A stretch of DNA of 25,901 bases from G963676205 sp964342525 (GCA_964342525.1 CAYFGQ010000049.1:1-25901); one strand, 5' to 3'. Positions 1 through 7,992 are shown, numbered from the stretch's first letter. Translations and numbers: made by a program. Notes: a model not told the origin generated them from the sequence alone.

Positions 1-154
1 ATCTTTTTTAGTTTTTATCTTTTATTTTTAGTGTTTTTTAAGGTGGCAACTTTTGCCGGTACAAAAGTAACAGGAATCAAAATGATGTAACTATACGACC
101 TCTCAATTTATCTTGTCAAGGTACTTTATGATCTATTTATGACCAATTTATTGT

Positions 155-160
155 TATAAT
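155..160 (+). promoter_or_regulatory. Promoter -10 box of the zinc-ribbon gene
   Basis: A perfect TATAAT is preceded by TGT, giving an extended -10 (TGN-TATAAT). It lies 20 bases before the ATG at 181. An AAAAGG ribosome binding site follows at 167-172. No clear -35 box is seen, which is normal for sigma-70 promoters in Campylobacterota. Confidence 0.6.
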
Positions 161-180
161 AAAAATAAAAGGTTCACTAT

Positions 181-411
181 ATGAGTGAAAAAAAGATCTA
201 TTCTTATAACACATATGAATGTGTAAAGTGTAAACATACCAAATATATTAAAAGAGAAGCTAGAGTATCGGATAGCTTTTTAAGTGCTTTACTAAATTGG
301 CAAACTGAAAAATTTACAACTTATATATGTAAAAACTGTGGTTATACTGAATTTTATAGTAAAAGTAATAGTTTAGGCCAGGATATAGCAGAAATCACTT
401 TGGGTACATAA
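181..411 (+). CDS. Small zinc-ribbon protein (YpzJ/COG3478-like)
   Basis: This 76-residue protein has two cysteine pairs, CVKC (Cys14, Cys17) and CKNCGYTEFY (Cys50, Cys53), which would form one four-cysteine zinc ribbon. The CGYTEFY block followed by a short hydrophobic tail is the hallmark of the COG3478 family, predicted to bind nucleic acid; no reaction is known to me for it. The residues between the pairs are mostly polar and no signal peptide is present. It has its own promoter and an AAAAGG ribosome binding site 8 bases before the ATG. It ends 3 bp from the stop of sppA on the other strand, so the two transcription units converge with almost no spacer. A short inverted repeat (AAAGC at 410-414, GCTTT at 422-426) sits over both stop codons. 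The family call is from motif memory; the role is unknown. Confidence 0.75.
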   Translation: MSEKKIYSYNTYECVKCKHTKYIKREARVSDSFLSALLNWQTEKFTTYICKNCGYTEFYSKSNSLGQDIAEITLGT

Positions 412-414
412 AGC

Positions 415-1287
415 TTAGTATGCTTTAAGCCCCCAAAAACTCCCCACAAAAGTTTTTGCACTCTCATTGATAACCCTATCCATAAACTTATCAAATTTAT
501 CCTCTTTACTCCAAACAGGATCTTTCACCCCAGAAAGTTTTAAAAGCTCCCCTTGAGCAACAGATAAAGTCCCCACCTCATCAATAAGACCAACATCTTT
601 AGCCCTATAAGAAGTAAAAATATGAGCATCTGCATATTTTGTATGATCTTCCCTTTTTAGACCCCTAGCCTTTGCAACATCTCCCACAAAAATATCATAA
701 GTATCATCGATAAGAGTCTCTAGTTCTTTTTGCTCATACTCTTCCCATGCACGTAATGGTGTACCACTCTCTTTATATTTACCTGCTTTTATTGTTTGTG
801 GTTTGATACCTAGTTTATTAATAACTTCTTCTACATTTAGAGACTGGAAGATTACACCTATTGATCCTACCATGCTTCCTGGATTTGCTATGATCTTATC
901 TGCCCAGATTGATGCATAGTAACTTCCACTTGCCATTGTTCCTGCTGCATAGGCTACTACTGGTTTTAACTCTCTTAGTTCTTTAATTGCATATGCCATC
1001 TCTACTGATGGGGCTACTGCTCCACCTGGGGAGTCTACTACAAAAAGTACACCTTTTATATTTGAATCTGTTTTAGCATCGTTTATTTTATTTAGAACCT
1101 CTTCACTACTTAGGATTGGTCCTGTTAGTTTTATCTTTTGAAGATTTGCTTTTTGTAGAGTTTCACTGTCTCCACTTGAGAAGATCAGATAAACTATAAA
1201 TAAAAACACTATTGATTTAAAATAGTTTTGTATAAAATTTAATGTACCAGTTATTGGTGAGAATATTTTTTTAATAATATCTAACAA
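415..1287 (-). CDS. sppA: Signal peptide peptidase SppA (S49 family)
   Basis: SppA is a membrane-anchored serine protease that degrades cleaved signal peptides. The 290-residue protein is the short, single-domain form. It has an N-terminal membrane segment at about residues 24-38, a DSPGGA block at 85-90, the nucleophile in TMASGSYYAS (Ser120) and the general base lysine in KAGKYKESG (Lys172 by alignment with the Bacillus type). The start is a TTG (minus strand, 1287-1285) with AAGGA just upstream; no better in-frame start was noticed. It is the last gene of a minus-strand operon with aroQ, the aminodeoxyfutalosine deaminase and a lipoprotein gene, 10 bp after the lipoprotein stop. A similar grouping of this peptidase with aroQ and the deaminase is known in Campylobacter jejuni. 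The catalytic dyad is complete. Confidence 0.9.
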   Translation of the reverse strand: MLDIIKKIFSPITGTLNFIQNYFKSIVFLFIVYLIFSSGDSETLQKANLQKIKLTGPILSSEEVLNKINDAKTDSNIKGVLFVVDSPGGAVAPSVEMAYAIKELRELKPVVAYAAGTMASGSYYASIWADKIIANPGSMVGSIGVIFQSLNVEEVINKLGIKPQTIKAGKYKESGTPLRAWEEYEQKELETLIDDTYDIFVGDVAKARGLKREDHTKYADAHIFTSYRAKDVGLIDEVGTLSVAQGELLKLSGVKDPVWSKEDKFDKFMDRVINESAKTFVGSFWGLKAY

Positions 1288-1297
1288 TTTATTTCCT

Positions 1298-1924
1298 TTA
1301 TTTTCCTAATATCCATAGGATTTCATTATCATTTTTTTCTTTTTTAAAATACTTATAAAAAAAGTTGTTTTTTATAATACTGTGTTTTAATTCCAAAGTG
1401 GTATTATCACAGCTATTTTTTATATCTACTTTCATATCTAAATTTAGATCATTAACTATATCAGAAGTAAGAGCACCATTTTTATCTATGATAAATATAT
1501 CTTCATCATTACCATATATCGAGACTAAATAAAATTCACACTTTTTATCTGTTTGGTATTTTGTGATATCTATATTTTCACTCTCATATTTATCTAAATA
1601 TTTTAAATGGGTAAATCTACTACTATTTTTTATATGTGAGAGATACTCACTTTTTGAAAAACCAGACCATTCACAAGTAACATCAAGATCAATATAATCC
1701 AATGAAAAATCATACTTATCGTTTTTATCCCTTAAATATAAAGAATCAAATACACAAGTGTCTAAGTTTTTACTTTTAGCTTGTTTTTCTGATGGGATTT
1801 TATAGTATTTTGCTTTATCTAGCTTTACTTCTATATCTTTATCATCATATTTTATAGTAGGATTTACAGTACAGGAACTTAAAATAAATGCTAAAAAAGC
1901 CATATAAAAAATATTTTTTAACAT
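1298..1924 (-). CDS. Predicted lipoprotein, unknown function
   Basis: I do not recognise a family for this 208-residue protein. It begins with a short signal peptide whose lipobox LSSC ends at Cys18, so it is predicted to be lipid-anchored in the inner or outer membrane. The mature part is rich in Lys, Asp, Asn and Tyr and has four further cysteines (one each in DTCVF, VTCEW, KKCEF and NSCDN), an even number that could form two disulphides in the periplasm. No membrane segment follows. It sits between the deaminase (15 bp away) and sppA (10 bp away) and is very likely cotranscribed with them. Base composition is even more AT-rich than its neighbours, consistent with a fast-evolving surface or periplasmic protein. 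No function is proposed. Confidence 0.75.
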   Translation of the reverse strand: MLKNIFYMAFLAFILSSCTVNPTIKYDDKDIEVKLDKAKYYKIPSEKQAKSKNLDTCVFDSLYLRDKNDKYDFSLDYIDLDVTCEWSGFSKSEYLSHIKNSSRFTHLKYLDKYESENIDITKYQTDKKCEFYLVSIYGNDEDIFIIDKNGALTSDIVNDLNLDMKVDIKNSCDNTTLELKHSIIKNNFFYKYFKKEKNDNEILWILGK

Positions 1925-1939
1925 CTTTATCCCTTTATA

Positions 1940-3163
1940 TTAAATTTTTTCTCCAGATATATATACATCTTTTACATATTTCGTATGAAGTATGATATGT
2001 GTACTAAGCTCTGATATATCTTCTACACTATCAGGAAGAGTAATAGAAATAATATCAGCATCTTTATCTTTTTCAATCATACCTTTTTCAAGCCCTAGAG
2101 TTTTTGAGGCATTTGAAGTAGCACTTAAAATTAATTTATCTGCTAGAATATTTGTCCTTATAGGTGTATGGATATAAAATGCACCCCTAAGTTCATCAAA
2201 CATACTTACAGAATCATTTGAACTTAGGCCATCCGTAGCTACACAAAAGTTTATCCCTTCTAGTCTTGCAATATCTAAGGTTTTATTATTTAAAAGTCTA
2301 TTTGATTTTGGACAATGGATAATACTAGCATCCATATCTTTTATCATATTTAGCTCTTTAGTGTTTGCCTCTACACAGTGGGTAAAGGATAATTTCTTTA
2401 CACCTTTAAAAGCTTGCAAAAACTCTTTTGAAGTTGTAAGGCTTGTACTCATTTGTAAGAAGTTTTCAAAAAATGTTTTAAAAGCTCCATCATTCTCTTC
2501 AAGCCATTGTCTCTCTGCAGAACTCTCTAAGTAATGGGCACTTACAGTTAAATTTTCCTCTTTTGCTATATTTAAAACTTCACGTGTTAAAAAGGGGTGA
2601 ATAGAATAAGGGGAATGTATTGCAATAGCAGGGATAAAACTCTTAGATTTATTTGCTTTTGCATTATTCAGTCTTGCCTTAAAATCACTAAATAAGGTAT
2701 CGATCATATCAGCTTTGCTTCCTATAGCTTCGCTAAAATAAACTACATTTATTGGAGTTTCGATACACGATTCCATCTCTCCACCAAATGAGCTTATTGC
2801 ACCTATGGTTGTAGTTCCTGATTTTAATATCTTAGTTAGTGTTTTATCTATAAGTTTTTTATTTGATTCTTCACTTATTTTTTCACGATTAGCAATAACT
2901 GAGTTTAACCACTCATTAAAATCCCCATATTTTAGAGTTGTTTTGTTTGAGCTATACTCTAAATGGATATGGGAGTTTATAAGTCCTGGCATAAGTACAG
3001 AGTTTTCACCTTGATAGATAAACTCCGCATCTGGATATTTTGATTGAAGATTTTCTAATGTATCCACATCTATAATCTTTTCATCAAACACAAGTCCACC
3101 ATCTTTAATGATAGTAAACTCCTTATCACATTTTAAAACCCAGTCACTGCTTAAAAATTTCAT
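1940..3163 (-). CDS. 6-amino-6-deoxyfutalosine deaminase (MqnF/MqnX type)
   Basis: This amidohydrolase-superfamily enzyme is expected to deaminate 6-amino-6-deoxyfutalosine to futalosine in the futalosine route to menaquinone, used by Campylobacterota. The 407-residue sequence shows the metal-binding HIH pair (His65, His67), HYLE (His210, Glu213), THCVE (His262) and ATDGLSSN (Asp311), the usual order for ATZ/TRZ-type deaminases. It starts at ATG and its first base directly abuts the aroQ stop codon, so the two are translationally coupled. The pairing with aroQ fits biology, since the futalosine route starts from chorismate. The same gene neighbours occur in Campylobacter and Helicobacter relatives. 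A general chlorohydrolase/guanine-deaminase-like annotation is the alternative; context favours the menaquinone role. Confidence 0.82.
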   Translation of the reverse strand: MKFLSSDWVLKCDKEFTIIKDGGLVFDEKIIDVDTLENLQSKYPDAEFIYQGENSVLMPGLINSHIHLEYSSNKTTLKYGDFNEWLNSVIANREKISEESNKKLIDKTLTKILKSGTTTIGAISSFGGEMESCIETPINVVYFSEAIGSKADMIDTLFSDFKARLNNAKANKSKSFIPAIAIHSPYSIHPFLTREVLNIAKEENLTVSAHYLESSAERQWLEENDGAFKTFFENFLQMSTSLTTSKEFLQAFKGVKKLSFTHCVEANTKELNMIKDMDASIIHCPKSNRLLNNKTLDIARLEGINFCVATDGLSSNDSVSMFDELRGAFYIHTPIRTNILADKLILSATSNASKTLGLEKGMIEKDKDADIISITLPDSVEDISELSTHIILHTKYVKDVYISGEKI

Positions 3164-3646
3164 CTATGCTTGTTCTGCCTGTGCTTGTGCTTGAGCTTGT
3201 TTCATAGCATTCATTTCATTTAAGATTTGCATTAAAGCGATTAATCCCATATGATAACCAAAAGGTCCAAATCCAGTTACTACACCAGTAGCAGCAGTTG
3301 CGGTAATAGATTTTTGTCTAAACTCTTCTCTTTTATAGATATTTGAGATATGAACTTCAACTGTTGGTAAGTTTACAGCTGAAAGTGCATCTGTGATAGC
3401 TATTGAAGTGTGTGAAAAAGCTGCTGGATTGATCATAATCCCATCAACTGTACCTAAACACTCTTGAATTTTATCTACGATCTCACCCTCTAGGTTTGAT
3501 TGGAAAAACTCAACTTCTACATTATTTTGCTTAGCTGCATTTTCGATTTGAGAATGGATTTGATCCATTGACATTGGTCCATAGATATTTTGTTCTCTAA
3601 TACCTAACATATTGATATTTGGTCCTTGTATAACCGCTATTTTCAT
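3164..3646 (-). CDS. aroQ: Type II 3-dehydroquinate dehydratase
   Basis: AroQ converts 3-dehydroquinate to 3-dehydroshikimate in the shikimate pathway as a soluble dodecamer. The type II signature is clear: QGPNINMLGIRE with the loop Arg17, catalytic Tyr22 in IYG, NPAAFSHTS (Asn73, His79) and VEVHISN with catalytic His99. The core ends near residue 148. The last dozen residues are a low-complexity tail, an alternating Gln-Ala run after AMK, which is outside the catalytic fold. Start is ATG at 3646 with GGAA-type ribosome binding sequence upstream. It is the first gene of the minus-strand operon and its stop abuts the deaminase start. Upstream lies a long palindromic element shared with the divergent M24 peptidase gene. 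Confidence 0.95.
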   Translation of the reverse strand: MKIAVIQGPNINMLGIREQNIYGPMSMDQIHSQIENAAKQNNVEVEFFQSNLEGEIVDKIQECLGTVDGIMINPAAFSHTSIAITDALSAVNLPTVEVHISNIYKREEFRQKSITATAATGVVTGFGPFGYHMGLIALMQILNEMNAMKQAQAQAQAEQA

Positions 3647-3671
3647 ATTTAATATTCCTTCTTGATATTTT

Positions 3672-3891
3672 AAATCCTAAAGCCAAATCTTAAAATAGAA
3701 ATTTACACTCTAGCACTCATCATTGTAATATAGAGACTTGATGAAATTTTTTGAATTACCTATAGGTAGTCCTTCAAAATTTTATCAATCCTCTATATCA
3801 CAAGCATAAATACTATACTACATATTTATATTTCAAGATTTGGCTAAAATCAAAGCATAAGATATACCGTAATACTATGATTTCAGGATTT
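3672..3891. repeat. Long imperfect palindromic element (copy 1)
   Basis: This covers most of the 306-bp gap 3647-3952 between two divergent genes. Paired arms share one centre near 3763: AGCCAAATCTT (3681-3691) with AAGATTTGGCT (3835-3845), ATATAGAG (3728-3735) with CTCTATAT (3791-3798), and the inner palindrome ACCTATAGGT (3758-3767). The outermost pair AAATCCT (3672-3678) and AGGATTT (3885-3891) is displaced by about 39 bases in the right arm (3846-3884), which itself has a small AAATCA/TGATTT pairing. I see no open frame of note inside. The rest of the gap holds the two ribosome binding sites and presumably two promoters (TATGAT at 3908-3913 is a candidate for the plus-strand gene). It resembles a miniature inverted-repeat element. 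Confidence 0.7.
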
Positions 3892-3952
3892 AAGTAAAAA
3901 ATTTCGATATGATTATACAAAAATAAACTTTTTGAATTGATGAGAGATAACT

Positions 3953-4978
3953 ATGAAAAATTATATTTTAAAAGATGAAAATGCAGTTTACTATGAAAGT
4001 GGTTTTAGCTGTGATAACGTATTGTATTTAAACCTTAGTGATGAAAAATATTTTATCACAGATGGAAGATATACAATAGAAGCGGAAGAAAATGTAAATA
4101 AAGGGATAGAAGTAATAACTACAAATGACCTTTTTAAAATTGCTAAAAAAATACTAAAAAAATCCAAAATAAAAAAACTAGTACTTGATCCACATGATTT
4201 TTCTTTGGCAGCGTATGAAAAACTATCTAGTGGGCTTAATATAAATTTTGTACAAAAACCTTTTTTCTCTAGGGAGAAAAGAATAATCAAGACAGATAAA
4301 GAGATCAAATACCTTGGAAAAGCTATGGAGTTTGGAAGAATAGGTTTTGATAGATTATCAAACTATATCTGCAATGAAGGTATAGGAAAAACTGAGCAAT
4401 ACCTATACCACAAAGCAAAAGAGTTTATGAGTGATAATGGTAAATATGATCTTAGCTTTGATCCAATAGTAGCTATAAATGCAAACTCAGCAAAACCCCA
4501 TGCCCTACCTACGGAAGTAAATCTAAAAAGAAATGACCTTCTTTTGGTAGATGCAGGGATAAAATATAAAAGATATTGTAGTGATAGAACTTGTACATCT
4601 AGAGTATATGAAGATATTGATTTTGAAAGGTCTCAACATTTTACAAAAAAAGAGCGTCAAAAGGTTTATGATATTGTACTAAAAGCACAACTTACTGCTA
4701 TAAAAAAAGCTAGGGTTGGTATGATGGCAAAAGATATTGATAAACTAGCTCGTGATGTAATTGAAAAAGCTGGATATGGCAAATACTTTATCCATTCTAC
4801 TGGTCATGGTGTAGGTCTTGATATCCATGAACACCCATATATAAACTCTAGATCGGAGACTATTATAGAAAATGGTATGGTGTTTACTATAGAGCCAGGA
4901 ATTTATCTACCAGAAAAATTTGGAGTAAGAATAGAAGATACAATTGTGATGAAAGATGGAAAGGCTCAAATCCTATGA
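3953..4978 (+). CDS. M24 family metallopeptidase (Xaa-Pro aminopeptidase-like)
   Basis: This is a cytosolic aminopeptidase of the pita-bread fold that removes N-terminal residues next to proline. The 341-residue protein has an N-terminal creatinase-like domain (about 1-115) and the catalytic domain after it. All five dinuclear metal ligands can be placed: Asp200 in LLVDAGI, Asp211 in CSDRTCT, His285 in HSTGHGVGL, Glu314 in TIEPGIY and Glu328 in RIEDT. It starts at ATG with GAGAG about 6 bases upstream. It opens a plus-strand operon; its stop overlaps the start of the rhodanese gene by 4 bp. PepQ/PepP distinctions cannot be made reliably from sequence at this level, so no symbol is given. Confidence 0.9.
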   Translation: MKNYILKDENAVYYESGFSCDNVLYLNLSDEKYFITDGRYTIEAEENVNKGIEVITTNDLFKIAKKILKKSKIKKLVLDPHDFSLAAYEKLSSGLNINFVQKPFFSREKRIIKTDKEIKYLGKAMEFGRIGFDRLSNYICNEGIGKTEQYLYHKAKEFMSDNGKYDLSFDPIVAINANSAKPHALPTEVNLKRNDLLLVDAGIKYKRYCSDRTCTSRVYEDIDFERSQHFTKKERQKVYDIVLKAQLTAIKKARVGMMAKDIDKLARDVIEKAGYGKYFIHSTGHGVGLDIHEHPYINSRSETIIENGMVFTIEPGIYLPEKFGVRIEDTIVMKDGKAQIL

Positions 4979-5382
4979 TAAAAAAGGTGATAATTTTATG
5001 TTTAGTATTAGGAACAACTCTAATGGCAGAGTTTAGAAGTATAAAAATCCCAGAATTTGAAAAAATGCAAAAAGAGGGTGTGGTTGTAGTTGATATAAGA
5101 CGTCCAGATGAATGGAAGGCCACTGGTATTATAAAAGGAAGTATCAAAAACACTTTTTTTGATGCTGGGGGACGATATGATCTTAGACGTTGGTTGGCTG
5201 AGCTTGAAAAACATGTAAGCTCAAAAGCTGATCCAGTGATCTTAGTATGTGCCCATGCAAATAGAACAAAAGCTGTAGGAAGATTTTTAAGTGAAGAGTT
5301 TAAGATGGAACATGTTTATGATCTTGATGGTGGTATCAATTATGGATGGATTGATTTAGGTAAAAAAACAGTAAAAGAATGA
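4975..5382 (+). CDS. Periplasmic single-domain rhodanese-like protein
   Basis: The 135-residue protein starts with a signal peptide (basic MIKK, then a hydrophobic stretch to about residue 16, cleavage likely after LMA at residue 18), so it should act in the periplasm. The rhodanese fold follows: VVVVDIRRPDEW near 36-47 and the active-site loop CAHANRTKAVG with Cys92. A cysteine at this place normally carries a persulphide, so sulphur transfer is the expected chemistry; donor and acceptor are unknown. Compared with housekeeping rhodaneses the loop has Asn-Arg-Thr where CR-G-R types are common, and the segment before it contains an inserted GGRYDLRRW stretch. The gene overlaps the peptidase by 4 bp and folK by 4 bp. 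Confidence 0.85.
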   Translation: MIKKVIILCLVLGTTLMAEFRSIKIPEFEKMQKEGVVVVDIRRPDEWKATGIIKGSIKNTFFDAGGRYDLRRWLAELEKHVSSKADPVILVCAHANRTKAVGRFLSEEFKMEHVYDLDGGINYGWIDLGKKTVKE

Positions 5383-5864
5383 AAAAAACTTTATCAAAAG
5401 AATTAACACTCTATTTCACCTCAAACTTTCCAAAAAGTTTTAGTGAATCAAATAAAATAAACTATGTAGTAATAGGTATAGGGGGAAATCTAGGAAATGT
5501 AAAAAGGGTATTTGATAAACTCTTTTTATCCCTACAAGCTGATAATAGATTTGATATTATCAAAACCTCCCCTATTTTGAAAAATCCACCCTTTGGATTT
5601 TTAGATCAAGATGATTTTTTAAATGCTGTGGTTTTATTAAAAACTGATCTATCCCCAAAGGCTTCTTTGCGAGCTTTTCAAAGGATGGAGAATAGATTTA
5701 AAAGAAAAAGATCTTTTAAGGATGCTCCAAGAACCCTTGATATAGATATCATTTTTTTCAATGATCTTAAAATGGATTCAAAAATACTCACTATTCCACA
5801 TCCACATTGGTATAAAAGAGACTCAGTGACTCTTCCCCTATCATATATTTTGGATAAAAGATGA
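5379..5864 (+). CDS. folK: 6-hydroxymethyl-7,8-dihydropterin pyrophosphokinase
   Basis: FolK transfers pyrophosphate from ATP to 6-hydroxymethyl-7,8-dihydropterin in folate synthesis. The 161-residue protein carries the N-terminal IGIGGNLGN block (32-40), the pterin-binding region around FLNAVVLLKT (80-89), and RTLDIDIIFF with the Mg-binding Asp121 and Asp123, followed by the IPHPHWYKRDSVTLPL block. About 25 extra residues precede the first strand compared with the shortest family members, which is common in Campylobacterota. ATG start overlaps the rhodanese stop (ATGA), and its own stop overlaps the methyltransferase start (ATGA), so translation is coupled. In Campylobacter this gene is followed by flhF; here it is not. 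Confidence 0.92.
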   Translation: MKKTLSKELTLYFTSNFPKSFSESNKINYVVIGIGGNLGNVKRVFDKLFLSLQADNRFDIIKTSPILKNPPFGFLDQDDFLNAVVLLKTDLSPKASLRAFQRMENRFKRKRSFKDAPRTLDIDIIFFNDLKMDSKILTIPHPHWYKRDSVTLPLSYILDKR

Positions 5865-6763
5865 TCTTAGATTATAGAGATAAAAACTTCACTGAAATTT
5901 TACTTGACTTCAAAACTCAAGATTTATCAGATTTAGATAGTATCAAAATAAAAGTAGATGGAAAAATAATAGAAGAGTACGGATATAAATCATGGGTTGA
6001 TTTTGCCCAAATAAACTACTTAAAAATGTTAACCCCTGTTAAAGAAAACGATGGTATAATCCTAGATTTCAAAATTCTAAATCAGAATAGTTCTTTTCAT
6101 AATAGTAATAAAAATGATGAAGAGAAGTATGGAGTGGATAGTGAGTTTTTTAATGTTGACAAAACTACTCAGGTGAGTTTCTTACACTATTATCAAGACT
6201 CCCTAAAATTTGTAGATATAGATTCAAAAAAAAGAATTCTTGATCTAGGTATCAATAAAGCAGATGAATTTAAAGTGATCAAAGATATGCTTGATCAAAA
6301 AAATTTTGATGAAAAAGAGTTTATTGGTATAGATTATTCTAACTCAGCCATTGAGTTTGCAAAAGAACACTTCAAATATAAAAATGTAAATTTTTTATGT
6401 GAAGATATAAATAAACTGGATTCTTTAAAAATTGGTAAGTTTGATCTTATAGTCTCAATAGGAACACTTCAAAGTAGAAATATAAATTTTAAAACAACAC
6501 TATCATATTTAGTACAAAATATGTTAAGTGAAAATGGATCTATCATATTTGGTTTTCCAAATAGTAGATGGATTGATGGTGAAAATATTTATGGTGCAGT
6601 TGCTCCAAATTATAACTTCTCAGAGATGAGTTTAGTGATAAAAGATATTTATTATGCTAAAAAATATCTTCAACAAAAAAAGTTTAGAGTAACAATCACA
6701 GGAAAAGATTATCTATTTTTAACGGCTAGAAAAATAGGATTGAATAAGGTAAATGATGAATAA
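5861..6763 (+). CDS. Class I SAM-dependent methyltransferase, substrate unknown
   Basis: The 300-residue protein has an N-terminal part of about 115 residues without a recognised fold, then a Rossmann methyltransferase domain. Motif I reads ILDLGINKADEF, departing from the usual DxGxGxG glycine pattern. Motif II is IGIDYSNSAIEFA with the ribose-binding Asp, motif III CEDINKLD, and motif IV DLIVSIGTLQ. The end KDYLFLTARK is the usual last strand. It overlaps folK by 4 bp and mnmA by 11 bp. The overlap with a tRNA thiolation enzyme raises the possibility of a tRNA substrate, but small-molecule methyltransferases look similar. Catalytic ability is likely but not certain given the altered motif I. 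Confidence 0.75.
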   Translation: MILDYRDKNFTEILLDFKTQDLSDLDSIKIKVDGKIIEEYGYKSWVDFAQINYLKMLTPVKENDGIILDFKILNQNSSFHNSNKNDEEKYGVDSEFFNVDKTTQVSFLHYYQDSLKFVDIDSKKRILDLGINKADEFKVIKDMLDQKNFDEKEFIGIDYSNSAIEFAKEHFKYKNVNFLCEDINKLDSLKIGKFDLIVSIGTLQSRNINFKTTLSYLVQNMLSENGSIIFGFPNSRWIDGENIYGAVAPNYNFSEMSLVIKDIYYAKKYLQQKKFRVTITGKDYLFLTARKIGLNKVNDE

Positions 6764-7853
6764 AAAAGTAGTTGTAGGAATGTCTGGAGGAGTTGACTCT
6801 TCTGTTACAGCTTTACTTCTAAAACAACAAGGTTATGAAGTAATTGGTTTATTTATGCGTAACTGGGAATATGGAATCAAAGGAAGCCAATGTCCTAATC
6901 GTATAGAGTTTGAAGATGCGAAAAAAGTTGGTGAAATAATAGGTATTGAAGTAAAAGGTAAAGATTTTGTTGCTGAATATAGGGATAAGGTATTTGATGT
7001 ATTTTTAGAAGGTCTAAAAAAAGGGCTAACTCCAAATCCAGATATTTTATGTAATCGTGAGATTAAGTTTAACGTATTTTTAAAAGAAGCAAAAGAGATG
7101 GGTGCTGATTTTATTGCTATGGGACATTATGCAAAAATAGGTAAACATAAAGATCTCTTTGTATTAGATACTCCAAAAGATAGCTCAAAAGATCAAAGCT
7201 ACTTTTTACATGCCCTATCAAGTGAACAACTATCCCATGCAATGTTTCCACTTGGTGATTTAGAAAAAAGCGAAGTTAGAGAAATAGCAAGGGAACATAA
7301 CTTACCAGTTAGTGATAAAAAAGATAGCACAGGTATTTGTTTTATAGGAAATCAAAGATTTGATGACTTTATCACTCAACACCTAAAAGCAATTCCTGGT
7401 GATATTATAGATGATAAAGGCAAAGTGATAGGAAAACACAAAGGTCTTATTTGTTATACACTAGGTCAAAGAAAAGGGATAGGTCTTGGTGGTATCAAAG
7501 AGACTGAAGGTGAAAACAATACCCATAAACCATGGTATGCAGCTAAAAAAGATATAAAAAACAATACCCTAACAGTTGTACAAGATACAAATCATCCACT
7601 ACTTATGAGTGACTATACAGAAGCTAGTCATATGCACTGGGTATTAGAAACCCCTCCAAAAGTTGGGGATAAATTAACAGCACAAGTAAGATATAGACAA
7701 CATAAACAAGCCTGTACAGTAGTAGAAGCTAGTGACGATAAAGTTTTAGTCAAGTTTGATAAACCTCAAAGGGCCGTAACATTAGGGCAAAGTCTTGTTT
7801 TATATGATGGGAACTATTGCTTAGGTGGTGGACTAATAAGTGATTATAAGTAA
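6753..7853 (+). CDS. mnmA: tRNA-specific 2-thiouridylase MnmA, DxxC type (paralogue 1)
   Basis: MnmA makes the 2-thio group of uridine 34 in the tRNAs for Lys, Glu and Gln. The 366-residue protein has the PP-loop SGGVDSS (11-17), the first catalytic cysteine in PNPDILCNREIKF (Cys100), the ATP-site MGHYAKI region, KDQSYFL and the second cysteine in STGICFIG (Cys196), followed by the C-terminal beta-barrel domains. Its motifs match the Escherichia coli type (NWE near 37 and DILC), unlike the next gene. Two ATGs are adjacent; the second (6756) lies 7 bases after AAGG and gives the more usual MNKKVVVG start. It overlaps the methyltransferase by 11 bp and ends the operon. A second mnmA follows 143 bp downstream. 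Confidence 0.92.
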   Translation: MMNKKVVVGMSGGVDSSVTALLLKQQGYEVIGLFMRNWEYGIKGSQCPNRIEFEDAKKVGEIIGIEVKGKDFVAEYRDKVFDVFLEGLKKGLTPNPDILCNREIKFNVFLKEAKEMGADFIAMGHYAKIGKHKDLFVLDTPKDSSKDQSYFLHALSSEQLSHAMFPLGDLEKSEVREIAREHNLPVSDKKDSTGICFIGNQRFDDFITQHLKAIPGDIIDDKGKVIGKHKGLICYTLGQRKGIGLGGIKETEGENNTHKPWYAAKKDIKNNTLTVVQDTNHPLLMSDYTEASHMHWVLETPPKVGDKLTAQVRYRQHKQACTVVEASDDKVLVKFDKPQRAVTLGQSLVLYDGNYCLGGGLISDYK

Positions 7854-7856
7854 TAT

Positions 7857-7879
7857 GAGAAGAACCACTCGTTGTTCTC
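7857..7879 (+). terminator. Hairpin just after mnmA paralogue 1
   Basis: GAGAAGAAC (7857-7865) pairs with GTTGTTCTC (7871-7879) around a CACTC loop with a single G-G mismatch. It begins 4 bases after the stop codon and is followed by TTTAGGGTTTT, a poor U-tract. It could end the upstream operon or be the first hairpin of the leader of the next gene. Confidence 0.4.
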
Positions 7880-7894
7880 TTTAGGGTTTTCAAA

Positions 7895-7992
7895 GAAGCT
7901 TTAGCTTCGCTACTTTTAATGGAATTTGTTTCCATGATAAAAAGTAGTCATAAAATTAGTGGTCCCTTAAAAAAAGGGCTTTTTTAAAGGAG
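7895..7992 (+). promoter_or_regulatory. Structured leader before mnmA paralogue 2, with terminator abutting the ribosome binding site
   Basis: In order the stretch holds a perfect hairpin GAAGC-TTTA-GCTTC (7895-7908); a longer hairpin in which CTACTTTT (7910-7917) pairs with AAAAGTAG (7940-7947) and ATGGAA with TTCCAT inside; and CCCTT-AAAAA-AAGGG (7964-7978) followed by CTTTTTT (7979-7985), a short intrinsic terminator. The AAAGGAG ribosome binding site starts at 7986, directly after the U-tract, leaving no room for a promoter between. An alternative stem pairs CCTTAAAAAA (7965-7974) with TTTTTTAAAGG (7980-7990, one bulge) and would cover the ribosome binding site. Attenuation or translational control of the second mnmA is inferred; the terminator stem is only 5 bp, so it may be weak. 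Confidence 0.45.

Noticed and set aside
1..90. Open frame from the left edge ending in ATG ATG TAA (30 codons)
   Set aside because: Phe/Leu/Lys-rich translation from very AT-rich DNA with no recognisable motif; could be a gene tail but nothing supports it.
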